The notes: a model not told the origin generated them from the sequence alone. DNA of 64,000 nucleotides from Triplophysa rosa (GCF_024868665.1 NC_079894.1:12624788-12688787); one strand, 5' to 3'. Shown: positions 20,883 to 33,497, numbered from the stretch's first letter. Numbers and translations are program-made.

Positions 20883-22610
20883 AGGCCATTATGGTGATAG
20901 TCTATGGCCAAGTGCTTTGATTTTGTTGTCTTTGAATGCTCAAATAAGCCGTGACACTGTGTAAAAGCTCTGCCAATTTTGATTTTCTTTTCACAAGACT
21001 CTTAAAAATTTGTTGTTGTTGTTAAGCAGTGCCATAGTTGTGTTTGAGTTCAGTGAAGGGCAGAATAAAAACAACTCAATTTCCACATGAAAAATCATTA
21101 TATTATGATCTGTCTGGAAAAACACACAATTGTCAGCAAATGTGCAGGTGCATATCAGCGTATCCAAGTTAAATGAATCCTTAAATTAAATTATTGTTGC
21201 ATTTTGTTTTATTGTTTAGAGTTTTGTCATTAATGAATTGACAGCTTATTAATCTTTAAAAAACTGAATTGTTTAATAATTCTGCCAAGTAATCCAATAT
21301 CTCCCTTTTTCTTATAATTGCCAAAGGCTGTTTCACCCCAGTATCTATGTTCTGTTGTCTTTCAGGCATTGTGCATGCCAGTGCTAGTCTTCTGGTAATA
21401 TTGTGACAACATTAGAATATGCTATGGTTCCTTTTTTTCTATCTTATTGTTTCCCAATTTTTTACTTTGGCCTATGAAAGCAAGAACCAGCACTGTTCTT
21501 AAACGTGCCCTCCATCACTGTGCTGATGGTTCAATACAAACCGTAAAACAATTTTCCTTACGTTGATTGAGTTCTTGAGTTCTTACGTTGATCTTGAGTT
21601 CAGCTAACAGTGACTGCCTTTGATACTGTCAGAATTGCAAGCACACTCAAAAAAACATCATTCAATTACCTTATACCACTGAGAAAAGGAATATGATTAA
21701 ATTATTCTTTGTAAAAGAGATAACTTAAACTTATACTTCTCTAAAGTTTGACTTCAGTTATCACTTTCATCATCTAAAAACTAGCAAACGGCTTAATGTG
21801 ATAGTTTAATGATATAATTATGTAGTGTTTCCTTTGTTATTCTGTCACTGTAGTGATTTAAATGTTATTATGTATCTCTGTGATGTAGTGCAGTATATTT
21901 ATTCTGTCAAATGCCTTCATATTTGTTTAATACTGAACAATGTGCAACATGAACTGCATGCTTACAAACAGTGCAATGTTGCCACGGAAAAAAGAACATT
22001 TCATTGTTTGTAAAGAGAGGTTTCCGTGTATGAAGTATTAGGAAAGAAGATATGTTGGACAGTGGAGCCTGGAGACATCGGTATTTTTACAGACTCAATG
22101 TCAGACTCTGTGGAATAATTCTTTCCACCTCTGTTTGTACGCTGCTACAGTATTTGGCATTTACACATCTGCTGTACCAGAGCTGAAGGAATTGAATTCT
22201 GCCTTAATGACTGTGATCTCAGGATCAAACCAGTGAGGGCTATACAAATGTCCAATGAGAACATTTGGTCATGTGGTTTTACTGCACCTAGAGAGATGTT
22301 GTAATGTTTATTTTTCTGTCATGTGTGTTCTTATAAGTATTTAAGTGGTATTTAAATGGAGAGAGAAATTCAGCATGATAAGGTTTGATTAAAGCATTGT
22401 TATTAATCTGGTTATTAATCTGGCCATGTTGATTATAAATGATGTAGGCCTATGACTTGTTGTCACTGAAACAACATAGTTACAACATTTTTTTGTAAAC
22501 ATTATAATTATACATACCGAATTGTGTCCACACATTTTGACTGCATCCTTTGTATTTTTTGACAATTTCTCTTTGTTCTTTTACTGCAAGTATATACTCT
22601 TTCGTCAGAT
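20883..22610. other. Intergenic, no gene seen
   Basis: AT-rich sequence without a recognisable gene or repeat boundary. The direct repeat TTGAGTTCTTACGTTGATCT near 21570 is a local duplication. Confidence 0.5.
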
Positions 22611-22611
22611 C

Positions 22612-22728
22612 CGCTCCGAATGTTGGTTAGTTTGTTAACACACCAACCAGCTGATGATTTGAATCAGGTGTTCTATATAGGAAAACATTCTGGGGGGATG
22701 TGGCGAGGACCAGCGTTGGGAACCACTG
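22612..22728. mobile_element. Right end of a hAT-like element (5' truncated)
   Basis: It ends GCGTTGGGAACCACTG, the complement of the hAT terminus CAGTGGTTCCCAACGC. Inside is AACACACCAACCAGCTGATG, a stretch I associate with fish nonautonomous hAT copies. No left terminus or duplicated target could be found. Confidence 0.5.
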
Positions 22729-24620
22729 CTCTACAGTTTACGACAATTTATTTTTAGAATATAAAATGACTAAAAAAAGTATTTGGCATGCCAGGATATA
22801 CATTAAAAGCAAGTTTATAAATACTTATTCACATTGTTGCTAAAAAGTTCCTACAAAAAGCGGCATATAATGGGGATGCCTGCTTTGTCTCTCTACTTGC
22901 TATAGGGTTTTGGATAGAGCTTTCATTACAGAGACACTTTTATAGACAAAGAACTACAGGAGGAACCAAACTTTTTTCTAAAGCTGTGTTATATGTTGAG
23001 TTTTATATTTTGTATATACTTTACTTCCAAACTAATATTAGAAAGAACTGAATATTTGTAACATCTCAAAAACAGATCCTTGAATTTAAAGAACATCAGA
23101 AAAAGAACCGATCATACAGCAGGATTCTAAAAACACTCTACACATTGAAATTATAGTATATGGTACATTGAAAATATTAAATGTAGTTTTAGGAGTCTTG
23201 AGATTTAAAACAAGTAAAAAGAAGCGGATTTTACTGTTGTGTTCTGTAGTAGAATTCATTGGTTAACAGCACCCCCATTTGGCTTTTTATAAAATTGCAG
23301 GTCTAAAATGTAACTACTAGTAATAACTAACAGTCATTTTATATTTAAATTTGATGAATTCATAACTAATATTTTTACAGAGCCTGTAGTAATACACTCT
23401 ACAATTTTTCTGTGCATTTCTTATTCATGCTTCTGCTTCTTTCAAGCGTTTTGCTTTTCATGTTGTGGCGCGTTATCGTCACTAGATGGTACTAGACGCA
23501 CATTTGTTATGCCTTCACCTAAACTCACACATCGCTTGGTTTTGACTGGTTTATTTCAGTTTAGGTCAGTTTTTCTTGTCAGTAGTAATGTGTTTTATAG
23601 TCTGTTAAATTACTTGATAGCAACAAAGTAAAGAATCATTTTCTAATTTATAAGGTGTGAATTATTTTTAGAATAAACTCCATTCCATCAAATCCATTGA
23701 ATAGTTAGCCTACTGAAGATATTAGTATAACAAGTCCATGGGCTACAGTGTCTTATTTAAAATTAAATTACCATATTAAACCATATCAATTAAGAATAAG
23801 TATGTCTACTTTCCTGTAGTTTGCATTAATTGACAAACTGAATCTTGTCATCAGAGACAAAAAGAATAATTTACTGTAGATGAATTATCATTATCTAGGC
23901 TATTTGTTCTGACTTACAAAACGAATTCATTGAAATGTGAAAGTCATAATTACAACTTTATTTGAATATTAGGTGATCTGTCAACATGGTTTTATAATAG
24001 TAAAAGTGTAGAAACCATGTTTTTGGCAGATTAATACCGTTTGCATTACCATAGTTTTACTACAAACACCATGGTTAAACTTTGGTTATACTGTGGTGAG
24101 ATCATAGTAGATTTGTGGTTACTATGGTTTTGCTACAAATAAAGCCAAAATACTTGGATTAGCCTATATGTTTATTTCCATACAGATAAATCTAAAGATT
24201 GTCAGGCTGAGACCGCTATACTCTTCAGTGAAATAAGTATTTAACCATATTTTTTACAACATTAATTGTAGCAGCTGTACACACACATGGAGAAAACATG
24301 GAGAGAGCCCTTATCTCAGTATTACACATTTGGATAAAAAAAACCTCTGTGGGTAAACCCGCATATCTTTACCCAGATATACCAGGGCAGTACTCTAAAT
24401 ACTAGAAAGGTCATTTAGATTAATTCAAAGATTACTCATGCATTAATCTCTGTTTTCCCTCACCCATTGTATTACCTTATGATGTAACAAACTGCTCTCT
24501 AATGTCAAATGATCTCATCAATGAACCAATAGCAAACAGTGATTTCTCTTGACGTGCAAGTGTAAGTACCTCTGTGTAAAAGTCACCTGACAATGCTCTA
24601 GTTTTCGCATGCACTGCAGC
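22729..24620. other. Intergenic, no gene seen
   Basis: AT-rich. Around 23985-24145 there are repeated ACCATGGTT / ACCATAGTTTTACTAC motifs in both orientations, the look of another decayed palindromic MITE, with boundaries unclear. Confidence 0.4.
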
Positions 24621-24625
24621 TGTGT

Positions 24626-24753
24626 ATTTCACACTGCAACACTTCAAAGAGAAGAAGACACTTATCTCAGCTGTCCACTGAAACCAGACTAAGTTCCAGA
24701 GTGGACAGCTGAGATAAGTGTCTTCTTCTCTTTGAAGTGTTGCAGTGTGAAAT
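24626..24753. repeat. Perfect 54-bp inverted repeat with 20-nt loop
   Basis: Positions 24626-24679 are the exact reverse complement of 24700-24753, with 24680-24699 as the spacer. The arms contain CACACTGCAACACTTC and GAGAAGAAGACACTTATC. With a 2-nt offset the pairing continues for about five more bases outside. The spacer sequence (CTGAAACCAGAC..TTCCAGAGTG) recurs in near-copy immediately after the right arm at about 24763-24788. No open frame of interest. Confidence 0.95.
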
Positions 24754-24789
24754 CTACACAATTCTGAAACCAGACAAAATTCCAGAGTG

Positions 24790-26080
24790 ACACAGGGTCA
24801 GTTAAATATACTGGGTCATTTTAAGTTCCTGTGAATCTCTGAAACACGTAACCAACATCCTGTTGTAAAGTTTTGTGTCCGTCCTCACACATTCTCTTAG
24901 CAAATATTTATAATAGAGCACAATACGCAGCATGAGCTCTTTTAGAAAGTGGTCATGTGCTGATGCAGATGTTTGCCACATGTCAGGGTTACTGTCGTAT
25001 TGCAATGCAGATGAAAGAATAAAATATGACTAGTCACATTTCACGCTGTCATACATAACCTACGCTGAATATACAATGAGTTACTGTTTGAGGGGGACAG
25101 CAGGTTTCACGGTAAACTGTGCTGGTGAAATGTACCTGAGTAATGTAGCTATGTTGTGGAATGCAGAGGTCCACTGTCCTGACCTACGATGACTAAGCAG
25201 CTGCAATTTCAAAGACAATGAAAAGAGCAATAAATGTATGTACGTGACAATCACTTCATTGACTGCATGTGACCCAGTGCGTGAAAACCCTGCTTAAGTC
25301 TGTTTTTAAAATAAAATCATCCTGCATAAAGAACCTTGATATCTTTAAAATTGCCTAAGTAAAGTTATGTCAAATTAGATTTTGAGACCTTAGCATGGTT
25401 TTAGACTTTTAGGTTTTTAGATTTTTAAAAAAAGTACATTTTATGTAGAATTTTGTAAATGTATTTATTCATAAACAATATCTGAAGGGCGAAAGGTGTG
25501 AGATGTACATGTATATACAATGTATGTGCATTTTATTAAATCAACAGAGCCTGATCATCCTGTACATTGCCAAATAGAGCACAACACACTTATTTTTACT
25601 GCTTCGGTCATGTATTAGTATCAACCAATAAATAATATTATGGTCTTGCCTCTATGGTGTTACTGATTTGGGATGCAGCAGGCTCATAATTACACATGCA
25701 GAATATTAATGAAGAGTGGGATGAGTCTAAATGTTTGGACGCTGTGTCACAACTAACTTGGACTTCGAACATTTCTTTAATGCAACATCAAGTAAATTAC
25801 AAAATGTAATTGTTCCAATTGTTTTTTTAAAGCCCTAAAATCTCCCTTGATGCAAATACACTGCGTGTAGGCCGATGTGTGTTTCTGGATGATTGTGTGA
25901 CAGTATGGCATGATTCTCATGTTTCAAATCCTCTTGCTCTGCTGGGGGACAAACAGGGTCCTCAGCCCTCTCAATCCGCTCAGAACCAGACCATGGCGGC
26001 TGCTAGCATGTGCGTTGTGTGTGTATAGTCTGCTTGTGTGTAAGCAACCTCTGTCTCCCCAGCTTGAGTGAGTCAGGGAG
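24790..26080. other. Intergenic, no gene seen
   Basis: AT-rich, with no supported gene. A GC-richer stretch from about 25920 leads into the TATA-containing segment at 26086. Confidence 0.4.
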
Positions 26081-26085
26081 GGGCG

Positions 26086-26093
26086 TATATAAA
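26086..26093 (+). promoter_or_regulatory. Possible TATA-box promoter of an unidentified + strand transcript
   Basis: A consensus TATATAAA follows a GC-rich GAGGGGCG segment and precedes a purine-rich, repeat-free leader (about 26115 onward). No coding exon with a recognised product follows nearby, so this could be the start of a noncoding RNA or simply chance. Confidence 0.25.
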
Positions 26094-26462
26094 GAAAGGG
26101 AGTGAGTAATCAGGCAGAAGAGATTAAGAAAAGACGAGCTGCAAGAGACCTATGCAAGCAGACAGCTGTTATGTAACCGTGGTCGAATTCAACCCAGTTC
26201 TATGGAGAAAAGACCAGAGTACAGCTCTCACATACATCACATGAGAACGGCCTCAGTCAAAGCGGAACAGAGCACCTGATGCCTTTGGAAAACAATGTGA
26301 CTCCTTATCTTCTTTCCTGTTGTTTTATGATAAATAGGTCCTGCTCTCAGTGCTCTGTTAGCTATATATCTTTGCAATACTCCCATTTGATGTTTTCTCA
26401 GTATGAAAAAAAAATAAATTTCAAATGCCAGTGAATCAAGGTGCATCTACAGTGAACTAACA

Positions 26463-26884
26463 CACTGCAAAACACACTTTTTTTCTTGTTTTCCAGTAAA
26501 AATGTCTAAGAATTCTTGAATCAAGATGTATTTTCTTGATGAGCAAACTGACCTAAGAAAATAAGTCTTGTTTTTAGTAAAAAAATATGAAATTTCAGTG
26601 AAATTGTGCTTAAAACAAGCAACAAAAATCTTCCAATGGGGTAAGAAAAATAATCTTGAATTGAGTGACTAAGAAAAAGGTAAACCTTAATTCAAGATTA
26701 TTTTTCTTACCCCATTGGCAGATTTTTTTGCTTGTTTTAAGCACAAATTCACTGAAATTTCGTATTTTTTGACTAAAAACAAGACTTCTTTTCTTAGGGC
26801 ATTTTGCTCATCAAGAAAATGGATCTTGATTCAAGAATTTTTTGACATTTTTACGGGAAAGAAAGAAAGTCATTTTTTGCAGTG
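26463..26884. mobile_element. Palindromic fold-back MITE, CACTGCAAAA family (copy 1)
   Basis: The two halves are reverse complements of each other over almost the whole 422 bp, with termini CACTGCAAAA and TTTTTTGCAGTG and a centre near 26675. It is flanked by CA on both sides (26461-26462, 26885-26886). Similar to the copy at 47153-47549. No coding capacity. Confidence 0.9.
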
Positions 26885-26886
26885 CA

Positions 26887-27786
26887 TCAAGAGATGTGTG
26901 TGAAACATTCACATTCAAATCATCCATATAATCATCCATATGTTTTCTTTCCTTTGTGCAAATGTGAGACAACTTCAATGTTTGCTTGAGATCAATATGC
27001 AACTGGCACGCTGCATTTGATATCCTGTTTGTCAAAGTTGTGCAAATTGTAGGTATAGTTATGTTCCACTGAATGCTCCAGAAATTACAGTTCACAGCCT
27101 TCTGTTGCTGGGAAACACTGATGGGTGGTGTTAAGGGGTATCACAAAAGAAAGAGAGAGAGTGGGGGAATTTCATATAAAGTGTTTAATGTGTTTAAGGT
27201 GTGTTTTGCTCACCCAAGTCATAAGGAATACAAACTAGATTTAACAAAGAGCAACTAACAGCACTGACCTCCCTCCAACCAAAAGTAAGCACGGTGTATA
27301 CAAATTACCCATACTGTTGCATAAGCTTCTATTCAGACACCCTCAATACGAATCAGCGCATGCGCACAGGCATTTAGAAATACCGCTGGTGTAGTGGGGT
27401 CGACTGCACACCTTTTGAGCTTGAAATGTGGCTGCTGATCGTTCGCACGCATACAAAAGGGATTTCCCCTGAGTCGCCAAAGCTATTGATGAAATTTCAT
27501 TTTACTAATATAAAAATGTTTTATGTTGTGTAGATGTTGGCGTAATTACTTTTCTAGGAAAAAACACGGCTTTTTTTGTCTTAAAGTGGCCCTAACACAC
27601 GCGGTTTCTGCCAATCTCATATTAATCTTGAGTACCTATAGAGTAGTATTGCATACTTCGTATCTTCGAAGAGTATTTAGTTTGATCACATTTATGAAAG
27701 ATAGATACAGCTGTACGATTATTTCCGAAAGCATACGGCGCGTGCGGGGGACGGGGGGGGTGCGGGGGGGAGGGGTAGGCTGAACT
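26887..27786. other. Intergenic, with G-rich tract at its end
   Basis: No gene seen. Four G-runs at 27746-27775, separated by 1-3 bases, immediately precede the THAP-like repeat. Confidence 0.45.
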
Positions 27787-28260
27787 AAAGCACGTGCGCA
27801 CCCATTGCCAACAAAACACAGACATCAGTTTCACTCACCGCATGCGGTTCATGTCCGGCATCTTTTAGCGCTGGGACGGCTCCATATATCAGTTTCAAAC
27901 AATCTCCAAATCCAGCGTTATATCCACCGTTTATATAACATTCATCACCCAAATGCAGTGAACAAACAAACACCTGAACTTCACGAACGTATGCTCTCTC
28001 TCTCTCTCTTGCACACAAGTGAAAGTGACGTCTGCGCATGCTCCTTCTCCTGCTCTACTTGCTGCCGCGTGCTTTTCCGGGAGAATTGTCTAATAAGGGA
28101 CTAAGAAAAATTGTTACGAAACGATTGCTGGGGGAGTGTATCGAGCACAGAAATACTACGTAATACGCCCAACTCTTTTTTAACAAGTTGACCATGTTAA
28201 GCATGAGAAGACAGCACGTTTAACATTGTAAAGAAGTCAGAATGCATGACACACCGTTGC
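27787..28260 (-). repeat. Dispersed repeat with THAP-like half finger (copy 2, inverse of 894-1467)
   Basis: On the - strand it reads VCSLHLGDECYINGGYNAGF and then a KLIYGAVPALK segment. This again has C-x2-H and the AVP box of a THAP finger's second half. Flanking blocks (TTTTCCGGGAGAA, AAGCATGAGAAGACAGCACG, GCATGACACACCGTTGC) match copy 1 in inverse order. A CT microsatellite at 27992-28009 replaces part of the left side of the peptide. Not an intact gene. Confidence 0.55.
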
Positions 28261-30000
28261 ACCACCCCTTTAACTGTAACTTTGACTCTTCAAACAGGTC
28301 AATGTAGGTACAACCAAAAATAGATTCTGTAATGGTATGTTGTCGCTTATGTAAATGCATTTGGCATGTTCCCAGTTATCATTTGAACTTTAGTTCACTT
28401 GAACGGAACAAGCTTGTGTATTTTCTTTGTACTCGGTTCAGTGACCCTGCGTAACTGCCAGAGCACTTAAAAACATTGAATGAAAACATCGTGGCTGCAA
28501 TACGTACGTTGAATGGTGTTGTTTCACTTAATATTTAGCTCACAAACTTAATAAAGCAATGGCTCTTCATTCACCAGGATAGTTTGGCAGATTTAATTGA
28601 ATGGGAATGGTAAACAAGTTGCATTACTATTGTTCACCACTAGAAGTCTCTACCACAAAACCAGATTAGAAATGATGCAGCGTTCATAATAGTGACCGCA
28701 TCAGACTGGTTCACAACTGCATTTTGCAAAGATGATTCTGGGCTTATATTATCTTCTAAGAATATGCATTAATCTAAATGCAGACACATCTACCCATTTA
28801 AACGACAATACTGTATGTTGTTGATCATAATACTGCTTTGCTGTGTTAACATGCACCGTTTCTCTCTGGTTGTTACAGATATGCATGGGGAGTCTTTCTG
28901 CAAAAAGTTCCTGAATTCACCTGCTTGGCACTTAAAAAGCACGTCCTTCACAATTGTTCCAACAGTAAAGCCTAAACAGCATGCGACAAGCCCATAATAG
29001 CCTCCTTTAGTTCATCAAGATGCAACAGGTGTGTATGGGAGCCACTTAAATAAATGATGATTTGATGGGCTCTGTAATAAAATATCAGTGAAAGGCGCAC
29101 AGACCAAACAATGTGGTGCGTCTTTTTTATTGCTAATGGTTAAAGTCTGAATGAATGCCACTTTGAACAGTGCTGGTAAGCTTGTGCAGCTCTTAAAAGA
29201 ATAGCTCTTTGCAGCACAGGGCATGGAGAGACTGGCATGTCTCCTTTCATTACAGTGGCATACCATCATCTCACTCTCTCACTCTTTTCTAAAGGATGAC
29301 TCAGAAAGAAATAAAAGCGGATGCTTTACACTTAAATCACTTTCCCACAGTGCTTCCAAAAAACAAACAAGCCCAACGCTGGGACCAATAGGAGAGAGAA
29401 GCTTGTCTAATAAGACACTGAGTCCAGTGTCTGACCAGCCCTGCCATTAGCGGCCCTTGCCAAGAGGGGGAATAATCATGCCTTTATGTGGACAGGGACC
29501 TCCGGGGACAGCTTTCTCATTATGTTCCCCCTTGTGTCCCCATGGTGGTGGACTCTCTGAGCCTACACGGGCGGCTCTAGTCACATTGGCCCACCAATCT
29601 TTGGTTCTGATCTGCATCCCCCGTAAAAGCAGATTGTTCAAGTCATTAAGTAAATGTACTGGGTGAAAACAGGCAGCACAAACAGCCCCTTTGCGCTTGG
29701 CACATAACTCAGTTAAGGGTCTTTTACAAGACCACAAGTTTCAGAGGGCTTTGGACGCGCCTGCCTGTTCCAGGCCTCCCAGAGAGAGAGTGAAGGCACT
29801 GCTTTAAAGTGATGTGATTTATGTGTGTAGCTGTTGACAGTTAAACTCTTGACGCCTTGTGACTCGGGCACAATGCTTCTTTCAAATAATTCAGTCGACA
29901 TTTTACTGACAGGAGAAATGCACATCGCTCTTCCTTGAATATTCCTTGATTTTTTTCTGATAGCACATGAGTTGTTGCAACCTTGTAAAAATTGAAATGT
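28261..30000. other. Intergenic, no gene seen
   Basis: Mixed-composition sequence. A splice-acceptor-like TTGTTACAG at 28879 precedes an open stretch to 28997 with no recognised homology. The 29450-29740 block is GC-richer and repeat-free. Neither supports a gene call. Confidence 0.4.
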
Positions 30001-30384
30001 AAAGGTCCAATGTGTAATTTTTGGAGGGTCTACTGACAGAAATGCAATATAATATACATAACTATGTCTTCAGATGTGTATAAAAACCTTACATAATGAA
30101 GCATTATGTTTTATAACCTTAGAATAAGCTATTTCTATTTACATACACCGCGTGTCCCCTTTGAATGGAATTCGCCGTGTTGTTTCCACAGCAGCCCTAA
30201 ACGCACAAACTGCTCTACATAGCGTGTTTCGTAAATACGTTATCTCCTCCGGCAAAGAATTGAAAACATGACGACATCTTAGTTCTGTGTCAGCCACCAT
30301 AGTGGGATAGGTGGAGTGAGCCGTTGGTTGCAATTCGCAAGCTCACCGCTAGATGCTGGTAAATGTCATACACTGGACCTTTAA
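30001..30384 (-). mobile_element. MITE, AAAGGTCC family (copy 2)
   Basis: The termini AAAGGTCCAATGTGTAA and ACACTGGACCTTT form an inverted pair, and the element is similar along its length to 5052-5428 in the opposite orientation. Flanking TA/AA suggests a TA-rich target, but no clean duplication is seen. Confidence 0.75.
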
Positions 30385-33300
30385 TGTGTTACATAACATT
30401 GTGTTTGGAAAGAAACATTTCTCTCGGTCTTAAAAATGTGAATAACTCATTGAGAAAATGATAGGTGGACAGCTCTTTTCTTGATAAAAGTCTCATAGTT
30501 GACTGTGGGAGAAATCAGTTTTCTTTGAATATCAGTGTAACAATCTGGATACACATACACCACATTTTATATTAGTGGCATGTCATTTGTGTTTTCAGTG
30601 AAATAAAATGATATCTTAACTTGTATTTAGTGGCAGATAACTATACATGTTGTGCAGATGGTGTCTGTCTACAGAAGTGAAATAATCAAAACGTCTGAAC
30701 GTCTAGCTCTTAACAGCAAAAGACAGCCCACAAAACTGTCACATGGACAACCTTACTGTTGCTAGGCAACAGAGCATGTCCTAATTTTACACAGAACTGG
30801 GCATTGTACTACAGATTTGTTTAAAGCATAAACACATAATATTTACAAAATAAACATCAACCCAATGACCCCAACAAAAATTAGGGTTAACCATTTAAAG
30901 CTTTAATCCAAGAGCCCATAATACTATTTCCCTCTATAATACTTGGAGGCGAAAGTCATTAAAGTCACTCCTTGAAAAAATATCTGCAACATTGTTTGAC
31001 TCCTTTGTGAGAATGCGGCCTGTTAAAACTGTTTGTCAAAGAAAAGCTGTAAACAGGTCCTCCCCAAGTTTGACATTTCATGAATAAACTTTTATTCAGC
31101 TCAAAATACTGCATATTACCCAGTCATCCACTTGAATTGAGCTTATTGTATCAAATCAGACAGCAATGTTCTTCCTTTTCAAATACCTTCATTTGATAAC
31201 TAAACTCTTGATTCATGCTGCAGCTCAAAACAATACCTCCTGGATTTGTTGACTGAGACACCCTTGCCTTCATACAACACAGGTCTGGTTCACCCGCTTA
31301 GATTTCTAGCACTCTCTTGTGCAACAGAACAACAGGGTCTGCAGAGACTTTTCAGGTTTAGTGTTCACAATAGCCTTTCATATAAAGTTTCCTGAGGGAT
31401 GGCGTGATGTCATGGGGTGTTACGGGTCACCCTATCCTGTCGCGTTCAGCTCTTGCTGGGAGTTTCTAATCCTTTCATTGAGCTACTTACTTTGACTTCC
31501 TATTGGGTTGAAAAAAGAGTGGAAAGTTGTGAAACCAAAATCAGATAATGATCAAATACTTTTTAGAGCCAATTAAAGGCACAGCTTGGGGTTGTTTTGT
31601 GTGTAATAAATACAAACTGAATTATGGGATTTGTGATGCTGCAGGTGTGCAGTATAAGTATACTTGGATTAATGCTGCATTCCAAACACCACAGATTTAG
31701 GACATTTTACACCTCAAACCTGGAAATAACATCTTTAATTACAATAAAAGTATTTATTGACATTAAAACAGCACCGAATTGAGGTCGTAAAAATCGGAGG
31801 AGTCTGGAATGCAACAACGGCATATCTGCCATGTTGGTATTATCTTTTGACCTGTGACATCACATCACATAACCATTTACTTTGTCAATACTTCAAAACA
31901 ATCAATAGCACTGACATAATAGCACATATACAAAAGAGATGACCCAGCTCACAGTATTTCACTATTCAAGATTTTTTAACTTTCTAAATATGGTGGTTCA
32001 ACGTTTTTTTAGCTTTGGTTTTCAAATAATTCAGGTATAAGTAGATATGACTGTAATTAATATGTACATTCAAAATGTGTCTTAATGCAAAACATTTACT
32101 TGTGTGATGGAGCATTGCCCTGTTTTGTCCTGTACCTGTACAGAGTGGCATTGGCTATACATAATTGATCTGTTATCTCTTCACAGACAGCTCGATGAAT
32201 AGCAGGGGGCTCCGATTCGGTTATCCAGACCAAAATGTCGCTGAAGAAGATGACACAGAAAAGTCAAAGGTCAGCGTGAAATCAGTACAGACGTTATCAT
32301 GTTAATTATCAAGCTGTGGTTATTCTTGCTCAGCTAGAGCTTGTCTGATTGCACAGGAAGCAAAGCATCAGTACATGATGATGTCGTTGTGCCTGGTGAG
32401 CGTGTCACTGTCCCTGTGCCAAACATCTTTCTTGCCATGTGATTCAAAGAGTGTGAGAGTGATGTCATCGTTCACAGAGCCACTCTTCATTATTCCTTAC
32501 AAAGCATGCTTAGATGTGAGATACATGTTTAAAATAGATATTTTTGGCACAGACATTGATTTTAGAAGCTCAAATAACTTAAGTAAGCTAGTACTAAAAT
32601 GTGAGTGAACAAACATGCAACTGGTAGGTATAACTTCACAGATGCACACTTTTTCAGGTGATGGTAAGAACATCACCTGAACTCCAACTCTTTTCAATCC
32701 ACAATGAAAAGAGTTGGAGTTTTACAGTGGGACTAATAAAGAAATCTAGACAAAGAAAGAGTGTGTGAGCTGAGCTGAGCTTATACTAAGAACTTCATGA
32801 AGTGTTGAATGTGAACAGGTGTATGAGATTAACCGGTGTGAAGGCTGAATACTGTGACAGTGAAGAATTTATTTAAAAAATGTTCTTATATGTTTACAGT
32901 AAACAACACAAAAATGCTGATTACAATTATTTATAGAGGTAATCTGTTACTCAAAACTACAGCATTATGTAACTGCGCAACAGACATGATGTAGGCCTAT
33001 ACACAAAGAAATACTCAATACAGATCCTCATACAATGACTGTGAAAGCTTATCCTGTTGTTTTTAGGAAAGTACATCCAAAAGATTAACACAGGCCTGAC
33101 ACAAGATTGCTCTGTATTACAAATCTGTATTACGCTTCAAAATAAAAGCAACATTGTAAATGTAATTGAAGTATCTCCTAACAATACCATGTCATTCACA
33201 GCTGTTTTCATTTCATTTGTCATTTCAAATAAAGTCCAAAGTAATCTTTTGTTTCAAAGAAAAAGGGCTGATGCTGAATTTATTCATTCTTAGGGCTGAA

Positions 33301-33495
33301 CGCTGCAGCTTTGCAACACAAAGCCAGTCTGGATTCTTCTTGTTTGACTGACACTTCTGTGCCAGTGCCAAATCTACAAACTGGTACATTTCGCAAAATT
33401 ATCCCATAACTGAGTTGTTTGGTGAGTTCAGTGTAAGAGGCTTATATAACTGCCCTTCACAGACAGGTCCTGTTTACTTTTTAAACAGAGCCGTC
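30385..33495. other. Intergenic; possible orphan exon and double hairpin
   Basis: No gene supported. It contains a candidate exon at 32187-32270 and two adjacent short inverted repeats at 32654-32680 and 32680-32721, both described in the findings. Confidence 0.4.
32654..32721. repeat. Two adjacent short inverted repeats
   Basis: TCAGGTGATG (32654-32663) pairs with CATCACCTGA (32671-32680). Directly next to it, AACTCCAACTCTTTTCA (32680-32696) pairs with TGAAAAGAGTTGGAGTT (32705-32721) around an 8-nt loop. Both are perfect. Confidence 0.9.
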
Positions 33496-33497
33496 TA

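Noticed and set aside
26811..27095. 94-codon - strand frame
   Set aside because: Half of it lies in the palindromic MITE; no homology.
29447..29737. 96-codon - strand frame, Pro/Gly-rich
   Set aside because: No recognised domain and overlaps an open frame on the other strand; a GC-rich patch alone explains it.
32187..32270. Considered as the last exon of kncn
   Set aside because: The exon at 15117 has a better acceptor, matches the phase and avoids an 18-kb intron spanning tmem275.
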